NCBI GenBank assembly: GCA_900073065.1
Contig: FJOG01000003.1
Coordinates: 289,790-353,789 of the forward strand
Origin: Phialocephala subalpina
Lineage: Eukaryota > Ascomycota > Leotiomycetes > Helotiales > Mollisiaceae
DNA length: 64,000 bases
Direction of reading: 5' to 3'
The notes beneath the pieces are model-generated. The model had not been told where the DNA came from. It searched no databases and saw nothing but the letters and a program-made list of their open reading frames with translations. The position numbers and the translations under genes were made by a program. Shown piece by piece: positions 1 to 12,596 of this stretch; the stretch's first letter is position 1, and every line of letters begins with the position of its first letter.

Positions 1-3000
1 CATGCTCAAGAGCGATTGCAGGCGGTACCAATGTATTTACAAGTCCGTTCGAATACAAAAATCTCAATGCAGCTGGATTCCTCAGCCCTACCGGGCAATG
101 CAAACCTTTCGACCAAGGAGCTGACGGCTACTGTCGTGGAGAAGGAGTTGGTGTGGTCGTCCTCAAGTTGCTGACTAGCGCTATCGAGGAAGGGGACAAC
201 ATCCTTGGTGTAATCGTTGGTTCCGCAACTAATCAGAATGAAAATCATTCCCATATAACCGTGCCCCATGCTGGGTCGCAGGTCAAGCTCTACGAAAGCG
301 TAATGAAGCAAGCTGGAGTTATGCCTGGGTCCGTATCGTACGTCGAAGCCCACGGAACTGGAACTGGAGTTGGCGATCCTATCGAAGTGACCGGTCTACG
401 TGACGGCTTTGGAAGTCCCTCTCGAAAGGAGCTACTCCACTTCAGCTCCATGAAAGGCAACATTGGACATACAGAAGGCACTGCTGGTGTAGCCGGTCTC
501 ATCAAAGTTTTGCTCATGCTTCAGCATGGCAAAATACCACCACAAGCTAGCTTCTCTGTCGTGAACTCCAACATCCCATCATTTGGAGAATACCGGATGG
601 ACATCCCTCGTCATGTGCTACCCTGGGAATCCCCTGTCCGAATTGCCTGTGTTAATAGCTACGGTGCAGCCGGAAGTAATGCCGCAATCCTGGTTCGTCA
701 GAAGCCCAATGTTCCTTCCGGCCTCAGCACATCGATACCGCTCTCGCACTACCCACTCTATGTCTCGGCGGCATCGGCAAGTAGCCTCTCCATGTATTGC
801 TCCAAACTTCTTGGATATGTTCGAGGTTCAAGATCGCAGAGGTCGTCAGAGAGTTGGCTGTCGGACTTCCTGTTCAATCTCGCTGACCGGACTAATCACT
901 CACTGCCGTTCGTACTTTCCACATCCGTCGGAAGTATCGCCGAGCTTGAAACTAAGCTCACCGCTACCGCATCGGATTCGACGACCTTGAAAACTACCAT
1001 CACAGGCGATCCAAAGCCTATTGTTCTTGTGTTTTCGGGTCAAGAAAGCAATTTCATCGGTATTTCCGAAGATATCTACCAGTCCTCTGCCATCTTCAGG
1101 CAGCATTTAGACCAGTGCAACGATCTTCTCGTCTCATTCAATTTGGAGAGTCTCTACCCCGCTATCTTCCAACGAAGCCCAATCTCAAATGTGGTCACTC
1201 TCCACTCTGCCTTATTTGCAGTCCAGTATGCTACCGCCAAAGCCTGGCTGGATTGCGGGATCCAAGTCGCAGCAGTGGTGGGCCACAGCTTTGGACAGCT
1301 CACAGCGCTCTGTATATCAGGCGTTTTATCGCTGAAAGATGCTCTCAAGCTAGTCACTGGTCGAGCATCCATCATGCTGAACCATTGGGGTCCTGAAAGA
1401 GGTTCGATGATGTGGTTACAGGCCAGCCGAGAGAAGGTCCAGCAAATCCTCGACTCCGTAAACGGGCAAAATCCAGGCGACGATATCGAGATCGCTTGTT
1501 ACAATGGCCCCAGTAGTCACGTGGCTGTCGGTTCCGCCATAGCGATTCAGACATTGGGTGCTTTCATCGCTGACGACCCGACGCTCCGCGACTCCGTTCG
1601 TACAAAGACACTTCTAGTCACACATGGATTTCATTCCAAGTTCACAGAGCCTTTACTCCCTCGCCTCGCCGAGTTGGCGAGGAGTCTCACATGGAATCGT
1701 CCCATAATACAGCTAGAAGCTTGCGATGCTACTCAGAGATCGACCGACCCTGACTTCTCGATGGTCGCAGAGCATATGAGGAATCCTGTTTTCTTTGAAG
1801 ACGCCGTGCAGAGGCTCTCAAGACAATACCCGCAATGCACGTTCCTCGAAGCAGGGCATGGCTCGTCTGTCATGAAGCTGGTACAAGGATGTGTCGCCGG
1901 GAATAATGACAACCTTTTCCTCCCATTGCAGCTTACGAAATCAAACAATTCATCATCACTAGTTGACTCAACTCTCAGCTTGTGGAAGTCGGGCCACCGA
2001 GCACAATATTGGCCATTCCATCGCTGTCAAAGAGGCCAATACCAGCATATGATTCTCCCACCCTATCAGTTCGAGAAAACGGACCTCTGGCTTCCGTTCA
2101 TAGGCCGGACCGGACCAGCTGCCTTGGTCGATACTGTCCCGGAGGTCAAAGAGCATAAGCTACTCTCGTTTGTTGGATTCAAGGATGCAAGCAAAAAGGA
2201 AGCAATTTTCCGTATAGATCCGGAAAGTGAGAGGTATCAGTGGTTGCTGAAAGGTCATGTCATGGCAGGACAATCTCTCGTGCCAGCATCGCTGTCTTTT
2301 GAATTGGTCGCATGTGCTGCTCTCTCACTTCTCTCGGATGTAGACTCCGAGGCTTACGTGCCTTGTGTCGAAAACCTTCACATGACAGCTCCATTAGGTC
2401 TTAATATCAACAAAGACATTACTCTCACCCTCAGTCACCTCGAAGGTCGGCATCAGGAGTGGGCATTCAGAATATCAACGCAGACCAAAGGCAGCGAACC
2501 ATTCCATCACACATCCGGAACAGTTTTCCTTCAGAAGAAGAACGACTCGAAAGCCAACCGGAAATTCAACCGATTTCAGACATTGATAGGTTCTCAGCGC
2601 TGTATCGACATTCTAGATAATCCTGCGGCTGAGAAGATGCAAGGAAACCACATCTATCGTGTGTTCAGCCACATTGTAAGCTATGCCGAGCAATTCCGAG
2701 GCATTAAAACTATCGCTTCTGTTGGTCTGGAAGCAGCTGGACGCGTATCTGTTTCTGTGGACGCCGATGCACCGCCACACCAACGCTTGTGCAACACTCC
2801 ATCGATTGAAGCCTTCATGGGCTTCGCTGGGTTCCTCGTGAACTATTTCAACAATCCTAGCTTCGATGATGTCCTCATCTGCAATCTGATTGAAAGAGTC
2901 GAAATTGGCGGCATCTTCGATCCGGATGCGAAAGACTGGTTGGTATACTCGACGATGACTGAAATTGTTGATGGGAAGGCCTTTGCTGACGCCTATGTTT

Positions 3001-5940
3001 TCGAAGCGAAGAGCAAGAAATTGGTCATGGTCGCCTTGGGCTGTCACTTCTCGAAAATATCGCAGTCACTACTGGCAAGGGTGTTGAAAGGTGTCAACAA
3101 GGCAGGCGACGTTGAGCAGCCTAGCACTAAGACTATCATTCAAGTGAGTGACGCTCCAATGCCGACGGAAGCTTCTGAGACGGCAACACCGAAACCACAA
3201 AAGAAATCTTCCAGCGTACGATCTCAGGTGTTCCAAGTTATACACAACATCACAGACGTACCCATGGAGGATCTCAAGGACGAATCAACTTTCGACGATC
3301 TTGGCATCGATTCCTTGATGGCCACTGAGGTGCTCAATGACCTGCGAGCAGCTCTGGGAATCTCTGTCGACCTATCAGCCTTCCTGTTCTTTGAGGATCT
3401 CCGCGAGATATGCACGTATCTTGACGAGAAGTTAGGAAATGAGCCGGAAGCTGCCTCCGACTCGCCAATGTCCTCTTCTAACAACACGAGTACAACTAGT
3501 GAAGAAGCAAGGCCTGTCTACACGCCATCCTCATCTCCGGGGTCTCCCCAATCCAGCCCTCCTCCTGGACCCGCTGAGGCTCCACCGGTACCAACTCTTG
3601 TCTCCGTGACAAAATCGTTCGAATCTATGCGCTATGATTTCGATCAAGTAGCGACTGAAACCAAAGCCACAAGCTTCTGGAGCGAAGTCTACCCAGATCA
3701 AGCGCGTCTTGTTCTTGCGTATGTGGTGGAAGCCTTCGCAAATCTTGGATGCGATCTTAATTCTCTTCAAGCCGGTGCGAAAGTTCCCAAAATCCAGTTC
3801 TTAGATAGACATGAGAAGCTTGTCCGTCAATTCTACCATATACTGGAGGATAGTCAGCTCGTCACTGCAACTGACGGCGGTTTCTGTCGAACGAGCACGC
3901 CGGTGGACACCACGTCCTCAGAATCTATCTTCCAAGAGATTCTTCCACGACATCCTGAGAGTGCGATGGTCCATCAGCTGATTAAAGTCATCGGATCAAG
4001 GCTTGCCGCATGCTTAACCGGCGAGGCCGACGGTCTCCAACTTCTCTTCGGCACCAAAACAAACAAGCAGATCCTGGAGGATTTGTATGAGAACTGGCCT
4101 ATCCCCCGTACACCAAACTTACTCCTCGGTGACTTCTTGATGAAAGCTTTCTCTAACTCCAGCGGACGAGGACCCTTCCGCATCCTCGAAATCGGTGCTG
4201 GGACCGGTGGTACAACTCGACACCTCGTCAACCATCTGCGGGGCCACGGCATCCCGTTCGAGTACACGTTCTCCGATGTTGGCGCCTCATTAGTAGCTGC
4301 CGCAAAGAAGTACTTCCAAGGGCAAGAAGGGATGAAGTTCGAGGTTCTGGATATTGAGAAAGAGCCATCTGAACATCATCACGGTGCTTACCACGTCGTC
4401 ATTGCAGCGAATTGCATCCATGCGACCCGCAATCTCGATGGGCCTCTGTCGCATCTTCGGAAAATGCTTCGAGATGATGGCGTACTGGCTCTTGTCGAAA
4501 TGACCAAGAACATCTTCTGGCTAGACATTGTGTATGGCTTGATTGATGGATGGTTTACTTCCAATGATGGACGGAATCATCCCATCGTGGATGAAAAGCA
4601 TTGGGAACGCCGTATGAAGGATGCGGGATTCAAGGAGGTTGCTTGGACTGATGGTGACACACTGGAGTCCAAGACTATTCGCATCATTGCCGGATTTCCA
4701 GCAGCAAGCCCGGAGGCAGAATGTACTTCGAAGGAGGTCAAGAAGGCTCAGCCCCAGGTTTCGGTGGAGACAGTTGTGTATAAGCGCGTTGGTAATACTG
4801 ACATCCATGCCGATATTTACTATCCCTCGAGCTCGGCTCCCCCATCTAGCAAGCTTCCCATCGGTGAGTCTTTTCGTATCGTTGTCGATGAACGCTTGAC
4901 TAACACCGGTAGCTTTGATGATACACGGAGGCAGCCACATCATTTTTTCCCGAAAGGACATCCGACCGCCTCAAACCCGACTCCTGCTAGAGAAAGGTTT
5001 CCTTCCAATTAGTCTCGATCACAGGATGTGCCCCGAGATCAGCCTCTCGCAAGGACCCATGGTAGATATCTGCGATGCTCTTTCATGGGCTCGGAACGAG
5101 TTGCCTCATGCCAAGCTTCGCCGCTCTGACGTCGAGGTTGATGGGGAGAGGGTTGTGGTCGTAGGGTGGTCGTCTGGCGGTCAATTGGCGATGTCTCTTG
5201 CTTGGACGGCACCTCAGCGAGGATTGAAACCACCGTCGGCTATATTGGCATTCTATTGTCCAACTGATTATGAAGACGATTGTGAGCTATTCTTCATCTC
5301 TCTGTTCAAGCCTCATGCTGACGTCTCGTACCAGGGTGGAAGCATCCGATAACGCCGGAAGGAGCCAAAGATACTGGTGAGGATTATGATTTGTTCGAAG
5401 CAATCCAAGACGAGCCAGTGAGTTTCTTTCCAACCCTGCCCCAATAGATACTAGTCTGACAGTTTGCAGGTCACGAACTATGGCGCAATAGGCGCCTGGG
5501 CTCCAATGACCGATCCCCGCATCCGCAGCGACCCACGAGCCCGCCTCGTCCTCCACATAAATTGGAAAGCCCAAACGATCCCCCTCATCATCGGCGGTCT
5601 CCCCTCTAAATCCAAAATCCTCTCTTCTAGCTCCAACCCTCGCGATTACTACAACCTCCCCCAACCCTCTTCCGACAAGGTCATCCCTTGTTCTCCCATC
5701 GCCCAAATCAGAAATGGGAACTACAAAACACCAACGTTCTTCGTTCACGGCACAAACGATGAGTTGATTCCTTGGCAACAGACGAAGAGGACGTTTGAGG
5801 AGTTGAAGGGGAAAGGAGTGCAGACTGAACTGGTATTGGTTAAGGGGGCGCCGCATGTTTGTGATTTGAGCAGTGAGGCGGAGAGTGAGGGGTGGAAGGC
5901 GGTTGTTAGAGGTTATGAGTTTCTTTATTCTTTTGTTTGA
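1..5940 (+). CDS. Non-reducing polyketide synthase, 5' end cut by window (KS-AT-PT-ACP-CMeT-hydrolase)
   Basis: This megasynthase builds a C-methylated aromatic polyketide. The frame is open from the left edge (codons start at position 3), so the start, any SAT domain and the ketosynthase Cys lie outside. Visible in order: KS histidines (HGTGT near 351; GNIGH near 468); AT with GHSFG, Ser at 1287; product-template domain with its N-terminal His in [14 protein letters not shown] near 2260; one ACP (LGIDSLM, Ser at 3312); C-methyltransferase with SAM loop [14 protein letters not shown] near 4185; C-terminal alpha/beta hydrolase with oxyanion HGG near 4925, GWSSGG nucleophile, and late Asp (HGTNDELIP) and His (GAPHVCDL). 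Exons end 4863/resume 4913, end 5281/resume 5335, end 5417/resume 5470, stop 5940; all phases close. A single ACP followed by CMeT and hydrolase matches fungal PKSs making methylated orsellinate-type acids such as 3,5-dimethylorsellinic acid. That product class is inference. Confidence 0.93.
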
Positions 5941-6351
5941 TGTCTTGGTTATTGATAGCAGGTTTTGCGCGGACAGTATCTCTCATTTTAAGATTGGACA
6001 TTTAATTCAAGCTATGATTTTGGAAACTTGTTGGGGGCTGATCGCAGTTTCGTTTCTTGTTCTCGATGTCGGGATCTAATATCCGTACTTGTTCGGGCCG
6101 TCCATCGCTCTTGAAATCTCTCTCCTAGAAGTTTGTTTGACCAATACTATTCTTTAGTCTTTTCCTTCGCCAATTTCCTTGTGATCGATCTTCGATCAAG
6201 AATGTGCTTCGCTTCAGGCAAACATCAAGCATCACGATATTGGGTAACTAGACAACGTCATGCTATGCCTGCATCTACGGCGAAAAATTGCCGTAGCAAT
6301 CTGTGTTAACCAATATACAGGTGTAGTCCATTGGATTCGTTTAGGCAAATG
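5941..6351. other. Intergenic, PKS 3' flank
   Basis: Holds the 3' ends of the PKS and of the convergent HET locus. I see no further coding signal. Confidence 0.6.
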
Positions 6352-8503
6352 CTAGACAGGTGTTACCACCTCCCATTCCGCTTCATCAAACCAAGAAGCG
6401 AAGCTCGGATACAATTCCATACACCCGACCCTAGTAAATTTTCTTGGCCGCTGTCCCATCATTAGGAGAAGTAGGCAATGCACCTTCACAATCTCGTCAG
6501 CCTTGACTCCTTCTTGGTCGGAGATTTCATGACCGGTCTTCAAACACCAAATTTGTTTTTCGACCAGCTTGTCAAATATCAATCCGGCCGATAGCTGAAT
6601 TTCCCCAATTCTCATATTCTCCATCTCTTTCAATTGTCCACGAGGTCTCAAGTAACAATCTGTCGGCACCTGTCCCAACTCGTTTTCCGGATATGAGCTG
6701 ATTATTTGGAGTTCATGTTGTAGAACTGGATTGGGCCAGGAAACTGCCTTCTGAGAGGAAGCCCAAGACCAAGATGACGCTTGATAAACGGCTTGCAATT
6801 ACTGGGTACTGGTTTGTCTTTGGGATTCAAAGATGTCATCCGCAAACTCTTACCAAAGAAGCCGTGTCGCCATGTCAGACTTCCATAGACCCGTAATGTA
6901 TGTATCACCTGTGAGGTCTTGGATCTGCTTCATCGCCAGTCCTACTAACGCAAGCAATTTATCTCTTACATAGGAGAGGCACCGCTTTGAGTAGCAGTGT
7001 GCAATACGCCGCCAATAGAGCATGAGCTCTGCATTATTCATGGCGGGAATGATGCCAAATTTCAGGTGCGCAGCATTCGTTGGTAATTCATCCCACCCGG
7101 TTACGTAGTCGGTGTATCGACCAGGGTTGTCTCGATCAAGATTGCCTTTGCAGTCCAGAGTTCCTTTGGATCTAGTGACGAGAGATAAGCAACCCCATAT
7201 TATCATGTCGTGGTAGTATGATACCATCCTAGGAGACAGGGTCCGTTCTTGTAAAGTCCATCCTCGTGTGTTCAGTGGCCGTCTGCTCAGTGCAAGTCCA
7301 CTTGTATCCTGTGCCCTGCATACCGATACAGTAACCAAAGAACCACTAGCTAGATCGTACGGCATAGAAACACGAGCTCGCATAGTTGGAGTATCTGGAG
7401 CTCCTCCTAGGGATCTTCGCAGGTATTCGCGATAGGGGTGTTCGCTGTGATAACGCTGTTTTTGCATCCAGTCTTCTAACCTGCCTAACGCCCCATTCGT
7501 ATCCTGCTCTGGACCAACCTGCAAATATTCCACCTTGAACGCCGTCAGCAGCGCCTGCTCCAATTGTCAAAGTGGAGTTTCCATAGACTGCAGACATTTT
7601 ACCACATTCTTGGCAGAAGTCTCCGCCGTCGTCTCCAGACTGGATGATGCACAGAGCATCGATCCATACATAACGAAATCTAAGCCTACGTGCGATTTTG
7701 ATTGCATCTTTGATAGTAGGTGGCAGCTTGGGCATTGGAAGAATTAAATCCTGCGAATCCAACATGACCTTTGTCAAGATGATTGGTTGAGGTTCAATTC
7801 CCCAGCAATAGATAAGAGCCACGTAGCGTCCGCTCTGATTGTGCTGGGTAACGTAGACTGAAGAATCCTTCCCGTCCAAACTAACATCGATGAGTCGTGT
7901 CGGAAGCTCACCCTCTGCTGGACACAACTTTCGACAGGCAATGTGGGTGTCACATGCCTTCATCCAACTTCGAATCATATTGTACACAGAATCCGAGTCA
8001 TAACCTTCCATCAAAGCTTGCCTCTTGACGGCTGTAAATGAAGCATCACCTAGGCTTGTCAGGTTCAGCGCAATCTTTGCAGTAAAGGTTCTCACAGTCG
8101 ACAACAGATAATACAAGCTCACCCCACGTGCCAGTGAGAGACTTTACCAGCAGCCCTCGATTTCTCCTTCCGCTTGGCCAGCAGCTTTGGCCAAAGAATT
8201 GAATGGTGCCCTGACACCCTGTATCAACACCTCTTTAGTGATTTTCAGCTCGGCCTCACGCTCCAGAATCAAGTCTCGGAGGAGGGCGCAGAAACTGCAG
8301 CCCAGCTTTGCGTCTTTGGCAACATCGTCTAGAGTACCGTATTCGTACTCTTTATCGTGTCGTAGGTGGCGTATGGTGAACTCGTGGCATTTCGCGCAGC
8401 TTGAACCAGAGCCTGATTCCGAAGTATCAGATTTGGCAATTATTTCAGCGCCAGGTGAATAGGTAAGGACATTGCGATTCCCGGATTGGAGCGACCAAGG
8501 CAT
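6352..8503 (-). pseudogene. HET-domain (heterokaryon incompatibility) protein, probably frameshifted
   Basis: HET proteins trigger cell death or incompatibility after fusion of unlike hyphae. Conserved blocks appear in the right order on the minus strand. First, an N-terminal Cys-rich segment (CAKCHEF, GCSFCALLRDLIL) begins at ATG 8503. Then comes the HET core: VALIYCWG (usually ALSYCWG), TIKDAIKIARRL with YVWIDALCIIQ, and VYGNSTLTIGAGAADG. Next are LNTRGWTLQERTLSPRM, YVRDKLLALVGLA, ITGLWKSDMATRLLW and finally YQASSWSWAS. A canonical 93-nt intron (8147..8055) can join the first two segments in frame. The later blocks sit in shifted frames, with changes near 7500 and 6800. A GTAAGA...CAG intron after LLW (52 nt) would leave the wrong frame. 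I favour a decayed gene or sequencing indels; an unrecognised intron pattern is possible. Confidence 0.72.
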
Positions 8504-9542
8504 GGCTTCTTTTATATCTCTGAGCTTGAAAGACTTCGAACATTTCGACAATCTTGATCGTAATGAGACTGCAGCCTGCTTCAACAGCTGCGGCTGAACA
8601 ATGCTTGCATCGGCGTGATCACTGCGGTCCAATGGCAGTGCTCTTTATAGATACTCAAACTTCAGCCACAGCAGAGGCGCAAAGGGTCTTGCCGTTCGCA
8701 AATAACCCACAGGATCATGGACGTAATAAGTCAAAGGGCCGTTGCCAGTAAACAAGCTCATGGTGCTTACCGAGAGTTGGAAAGGGGGGCTACAAGCGAG
8801 ACTGATCCACTCCAACACTGCGACTCATGCCTCGATATTCAAGGACAAGATCCAAAACCACATTAGAATTCGCAAGTCTCATCCTCCTAAACTTCGAGAA
8901 CGGACAATCGAGCACTGCGTCTGTGTCAGCAAGGGAGAGATAGTAGAGGACCTATCACGTGACACCAACTTCAACATCTGCCCTAATCTCGGTGCAATGA
9001 CATAGCATCAGTTCTCCTTCTTTTCTTTCCTCACTTGATGCTCCTTTTGCAACAAAATTGCCCTCAACCCCTACATCTTCACAACATGCACAAAACCGCA
9101 CATCTCGGATCTCGGATCCGGATCTTCATGCACGAATAAAGCCCCCAAATTAGCTCCAATTAAATTCTTTGTCACCAAGCCTAATTTACCCCCTTTAATT
9201 CCGCCCTACCTCTCCGCGCTTCGCACAGAGGAACCAATTAGACAACACTGTTCAGTTATACTTTTTCTTGTGCTACCATGGAAAGTGTCTCAGGAAGCGC
9301 ACATCACTGGGAACATTTCAAAGCACGAAGTGTGATTGTAAGAAACGAACCGTATGCGGATGCCTTGGTGCATCGGCACGGAAGGAGAGACAGGAAGGGA
9401 TGGTTGAGGAAATGATATAAGTACAGCGACAGCCCAGCACTTGCTGAGTACTTTTTCCATTATCTAACTGACAGCCTCACCTCGAAACTTGAAAACCACC
9501 AACATCTCCACCCAAACCCCCACCCCCCAATTTTCTCTCAAA
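8504..9542. other. Intergenic, no gene seen
   Basis: The divergent 5' flanks of the HET locus and the flavoprotein gene. Short open frames here lack homology features. The last 120 bases are C-rich, as in fungal 5' leaders. Confidence 0.5.
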
Positions 9543-10293
9543 ATGGCTTCCGCACTCAAAAAAGTCGCTCTCATCACAGCCTCATCTCGGCCAACCCGAG
9601 CAGGTCCCACTGTGACATCCTTCATCTCCAAGATCCTCACAACGTCTCCCGTCGCATCATCCGTGGAAGTCGAGACCGTCGATGTCAAGACTTTCAACCT
9701 GCCCCTCTTCGACCACCCCTCCGCCCCCGCCATGTTCCCACTCAATCTCCCGTCTCCTCTCCCAGAAGGACACCCCGCACTCGCTTGGTCGAAGAAACTC
9801 CAAACATTTGATGCATACATCCTCGTGACACCCGAATACAACGGTGGACTCCCAGCCGGCTTCAAGAATGCCCTCGACTACACATAGTAAGTACTACCCC
9901 GTTCTCAGCCAAGATACCCACCTCCCCACCCCAACTCCACTCACCTCAAACTCCTGTTCTTAAACTCCTATTTCATTCTCCCTCTAACTTTAATCTAGCT
10001 ACGAATTCACATCCAAGCCCTTCTTCACGATCAGCTATGGCGTCCACGGTGGCAACTTCGCCAACGAAGAAGCCAGCCGAGCCATCGGCGTGATCATGAA
10101 AGGCAAAGTCGTCGACACGAAAGTTTTGTTGCCGTGGGCGAGGGACGAGATGATGCTTCCGACTGCAGAAGGGAAGCTAGGGCCGAAGACTTTGGAGGCT
10201 TGGGAGGGGCAGAAGGGGGAGGTGTTGAAGGGGTTTGAGGAGTTGATTGGGTTGTTGAAGGAGGAGAAGGTGGCGGAGGAGATTGCTGCTTGA
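9543..10293 (+). CDS. NADPH-dependent FMN-reductase-like flavoprotein
   Basis: A cytosolic flavodoxin-fold oxidoreductase predicted to bind FMN and use NAD(P)H, 212 aa. The N-terminus has a beta strand and phosphate-binding loop (VALITASSRPTRAG, about residues 7-20). The family signature TPEYNGGLPAGFKNALDY (about 97-114) matches the PEYN-x-x-x-P-x-x-x-KNA-x-D pattern of this superfamily. Exons are 9543..9886 and 9999..10293; the intron opens GTAAGT, ends TTTAATCTAG and splits a Tyr codon. The start is the first ATG, directly after a C-rich leader. The C-terminus is a charged helix rich in Glu and Lys. Physiological substrate unknown (quinone, flavin or azo reduction are options). It lies about 3.6 kb past the PKS, but nothing ties it to that pathway. 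Confidence 0.9.
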
Positions 10294-10703
10294 AGAGACG
10301 TTTGAGAGGAAGCAATGATTGACTGTGGGAGTTTTGAGAAAGGAGGATATCTGGGTTGTGTTGCACGATTGAATGCTGCGATAGACGATAGACGTATTGA
10401 ACAAGTCATTGGAATGAAGTGTGCTTTTTCCTTCCATAGCAACATTCGCCTTGAATCACACCGCATACAATGCGTAATAGGAGACTAATCCTCTGACTCG
10501 CTGTGGCGTTTGATAGATGCTCGTCCTTGGTTCATACGTGCCTGGTGGCATAGATTGTCTCCGACTCTCGGCTGCCCCGCCAGCGGAATACCTTGAGCAC
10601 ATGGGACTTTCTCGTTCCTCCCAAATGCTGTATTGCCGCGCAGGGAATCGTGGGGTTCACTTCTCAGGCTCTCTGCATCATGGAACAAGTGCGTAGCGCC
10701 AAC
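10294..10703. other. Convergent 3' intergenic region
   Basis: Lies between the stops of the flavoprotein and the Zn2Cys6 gene. No coding or RNA gene signal seen. Confidence 0.6.
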
Positions 10704-12596
10704 TCAGAATGGGATCGTCTTCTTCTCGACTCGATCAACAGGTCCAGTGGGTGTCATGACTTGATGAGGACAACTCAGCCTCGCCTCCTTCTCGTTGACA
10801 TTGACCGAGACTCCAACCTGCCTGACTCTCGCATATCCCGGTATCTGCCCATCTACCATCTCCGCCTCTTCAATTTCGATTACATACTCTGCAATCTGCG
10901 CCACGAACAAGCTATCGGAAAGGGTTTGCGTTCCTTGGAGCGATCTGAGAATCTTGACAGCTCGACGTCGTATATCGGGAACCCTGCAATGGAGGGCCAT
11001 GTAGTGGGCCGGATTGGTAGATCGATGGAAGATTATGAATGTGGTAGGATCCCGACGTTCCATCAGCCCCGCGATCACTTCCTCCGTGATGTCCAACACA
11101 TCAACCATTTCGTCGGTATATTCATCAAAGACCATCTCGTCTCCTACGACAATGGTTTTGAGCACCAAGGCGACACTTTTGTATGCGAGGAGTTGTTCCT
11201 TTAACCGAAAGGAATTTCCCATTGCCGAACTAGTCGCAACGAAGGATTGCCAGGAAGCTTTCCACTGATCAAGCTCACCGAGGTACAAAGCTTGTCGAAT
11301 CTCGACTGGTTCATTTCCAGGATATTTCACATTGTCGTCCACACTGTAGATAGATGAGGCATCGCTATCGTAGGAGGCGGTAGAATCACGACGACCAGGG
11401 CTCCCAACTTCGTCATCAACCGAGATCAGCGGCCTGAAGAAAGAGCCCAAGTAATATAGCCAATGCTTCATTCTCCTAGTAATGAGCTCTAGGTATAGAC
11501 GAGACTCCTCAACAGACTGGAAGACAGTGGGCATGTTGCGTACCACATGAAAGCCTTCGTCCATGCCTTTGGCGTGCTGCTTCTGAGATGCCTTGGCGTC
11601 GAAAGTGAAGGACTGAAGTTCCAGTCCTCCAATAATCTGCACTAGAGAGTCTTCGATAGTGTGGGGATCTGGTGACGAGAAACCTAAGGGGTGTGAAGCC
11701 GCGTTGACGGAGCGGTCCGTCCAATCTCTCAATAAAGACATTGCGTTCGACAACACGGTGCCGACCATAGCATAATTGCCATGAAAACATTCGACACAGA
11801 TAATGAGGAGGCAGGTGAGAATTGTCGTCCTCAAATCCTGGCGTCCATCTGCGACATCATGCTTCATCAATCCAAGTCCCTTGGAGTATTGTTGTAGGGA
11901 GTACTCGCTATGGGCGTTGACTTCTGGTATCACAGCACGGAATGGCGAACCAGCTTCCTGCAAGGTCGAGTATGTCTTTGCAAGTGCAGCGAGGGCGATT
12001 GTCGTGTGGCGGATTGACGGGATGGTGGAGGCTTGAAGGACAAGCTCGCGGAAAGGATCGCTTTGCGCGAAAGGGGTCATTCGAAAAGAAAGCTGGTCTC
12101 GAAAGAAGGCGAAGTATTGATGATCCATTTCGTTATCGATGACCATAGTTGACGGATTGGATGGGATAGACGGTGTCATCACAGGTCTCGGAGCAATTCG
12201 AAGGCCGCCAGCCAGAGCGCTCTGGTTGGCGAGCCCTGGAGGTCGACTATAACCATCGCAGGTGATTTTGAAGTTCTGGCAACGCCTGCAAATGGGGCGT
12301 GTCTCGTCACACTTCACTCGACCTGCGGAGACATTTAGCAGATATCATTGTTGAATAAAGATAGGAGGTCGAGATTGTTGAAATAAAAAATCTTGTGGGA
12401 CTTTTCAATGAATTCTTGGGTTGCTTGGCGAGCTTAATGTCGGAAATGCTTACGAATTCTGGATCGGAGTCAACGTCGTATCTCAAACAGGCCGGGGAGG
12501 GAATACTTACTTACAGGTCCCGCACCCATTGCGTGAATGCTTCCCAGATGTCCGCTTTCTCTGCGGTGGTGGCCTTGGTACAGAGAGTCTATCCAT
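10704..12596 (-). CDS. Zn2Cys6 transcription factor with a 5-nt microexon
   Basis: A fungal zinc-binuclear-cluster regulator, about 569 aa. My model is complement(10704..12322, 12454..12458, 12511..12596). Exon 1 starts at ATG 12596, carries a basic stretch (PPQRKRTSGKHSRNGCGTC) and stops after TGT-AA at a GTAAGT donor. A 52-nt intron ends ATCCAG. The 5-nt exon AATTC follows, then a GTAAGC donor, and a 131-nt intron ends CTCCGCAG. Joining these restores CGTCKIRRVKC then CRRCQNFKITC, the exact CX2CX6CX6CX2CX6C spacing. Direct exon 1-exon 3 splicing leaves only three residues before the third Cys. The long C-terminal region resembles the fungal-specific TF domain (PF11951 type) with no further DNA-binding motif. 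Targets unknown. It could regulate the nearby flavoprotein or PKS, but that is only proximity. Confidence 0.88.

Noticed and set aside
8742..9005. 87-codon plus-strand frame between the HET locus and the flavoprotein gene
   Set aside because: No ATG-based start with context, no motif, and composition like spacer.
12322..12515. A single 192-nt intron in the Zn2Cys6 gene from the first GTAAGT to CTCCGCAG
   Set aside because: It keeps the frame but leaves three residues between cysteines 2 and 3, which cannot form the zinc cluster; the model with the 5-nt exon restores six.
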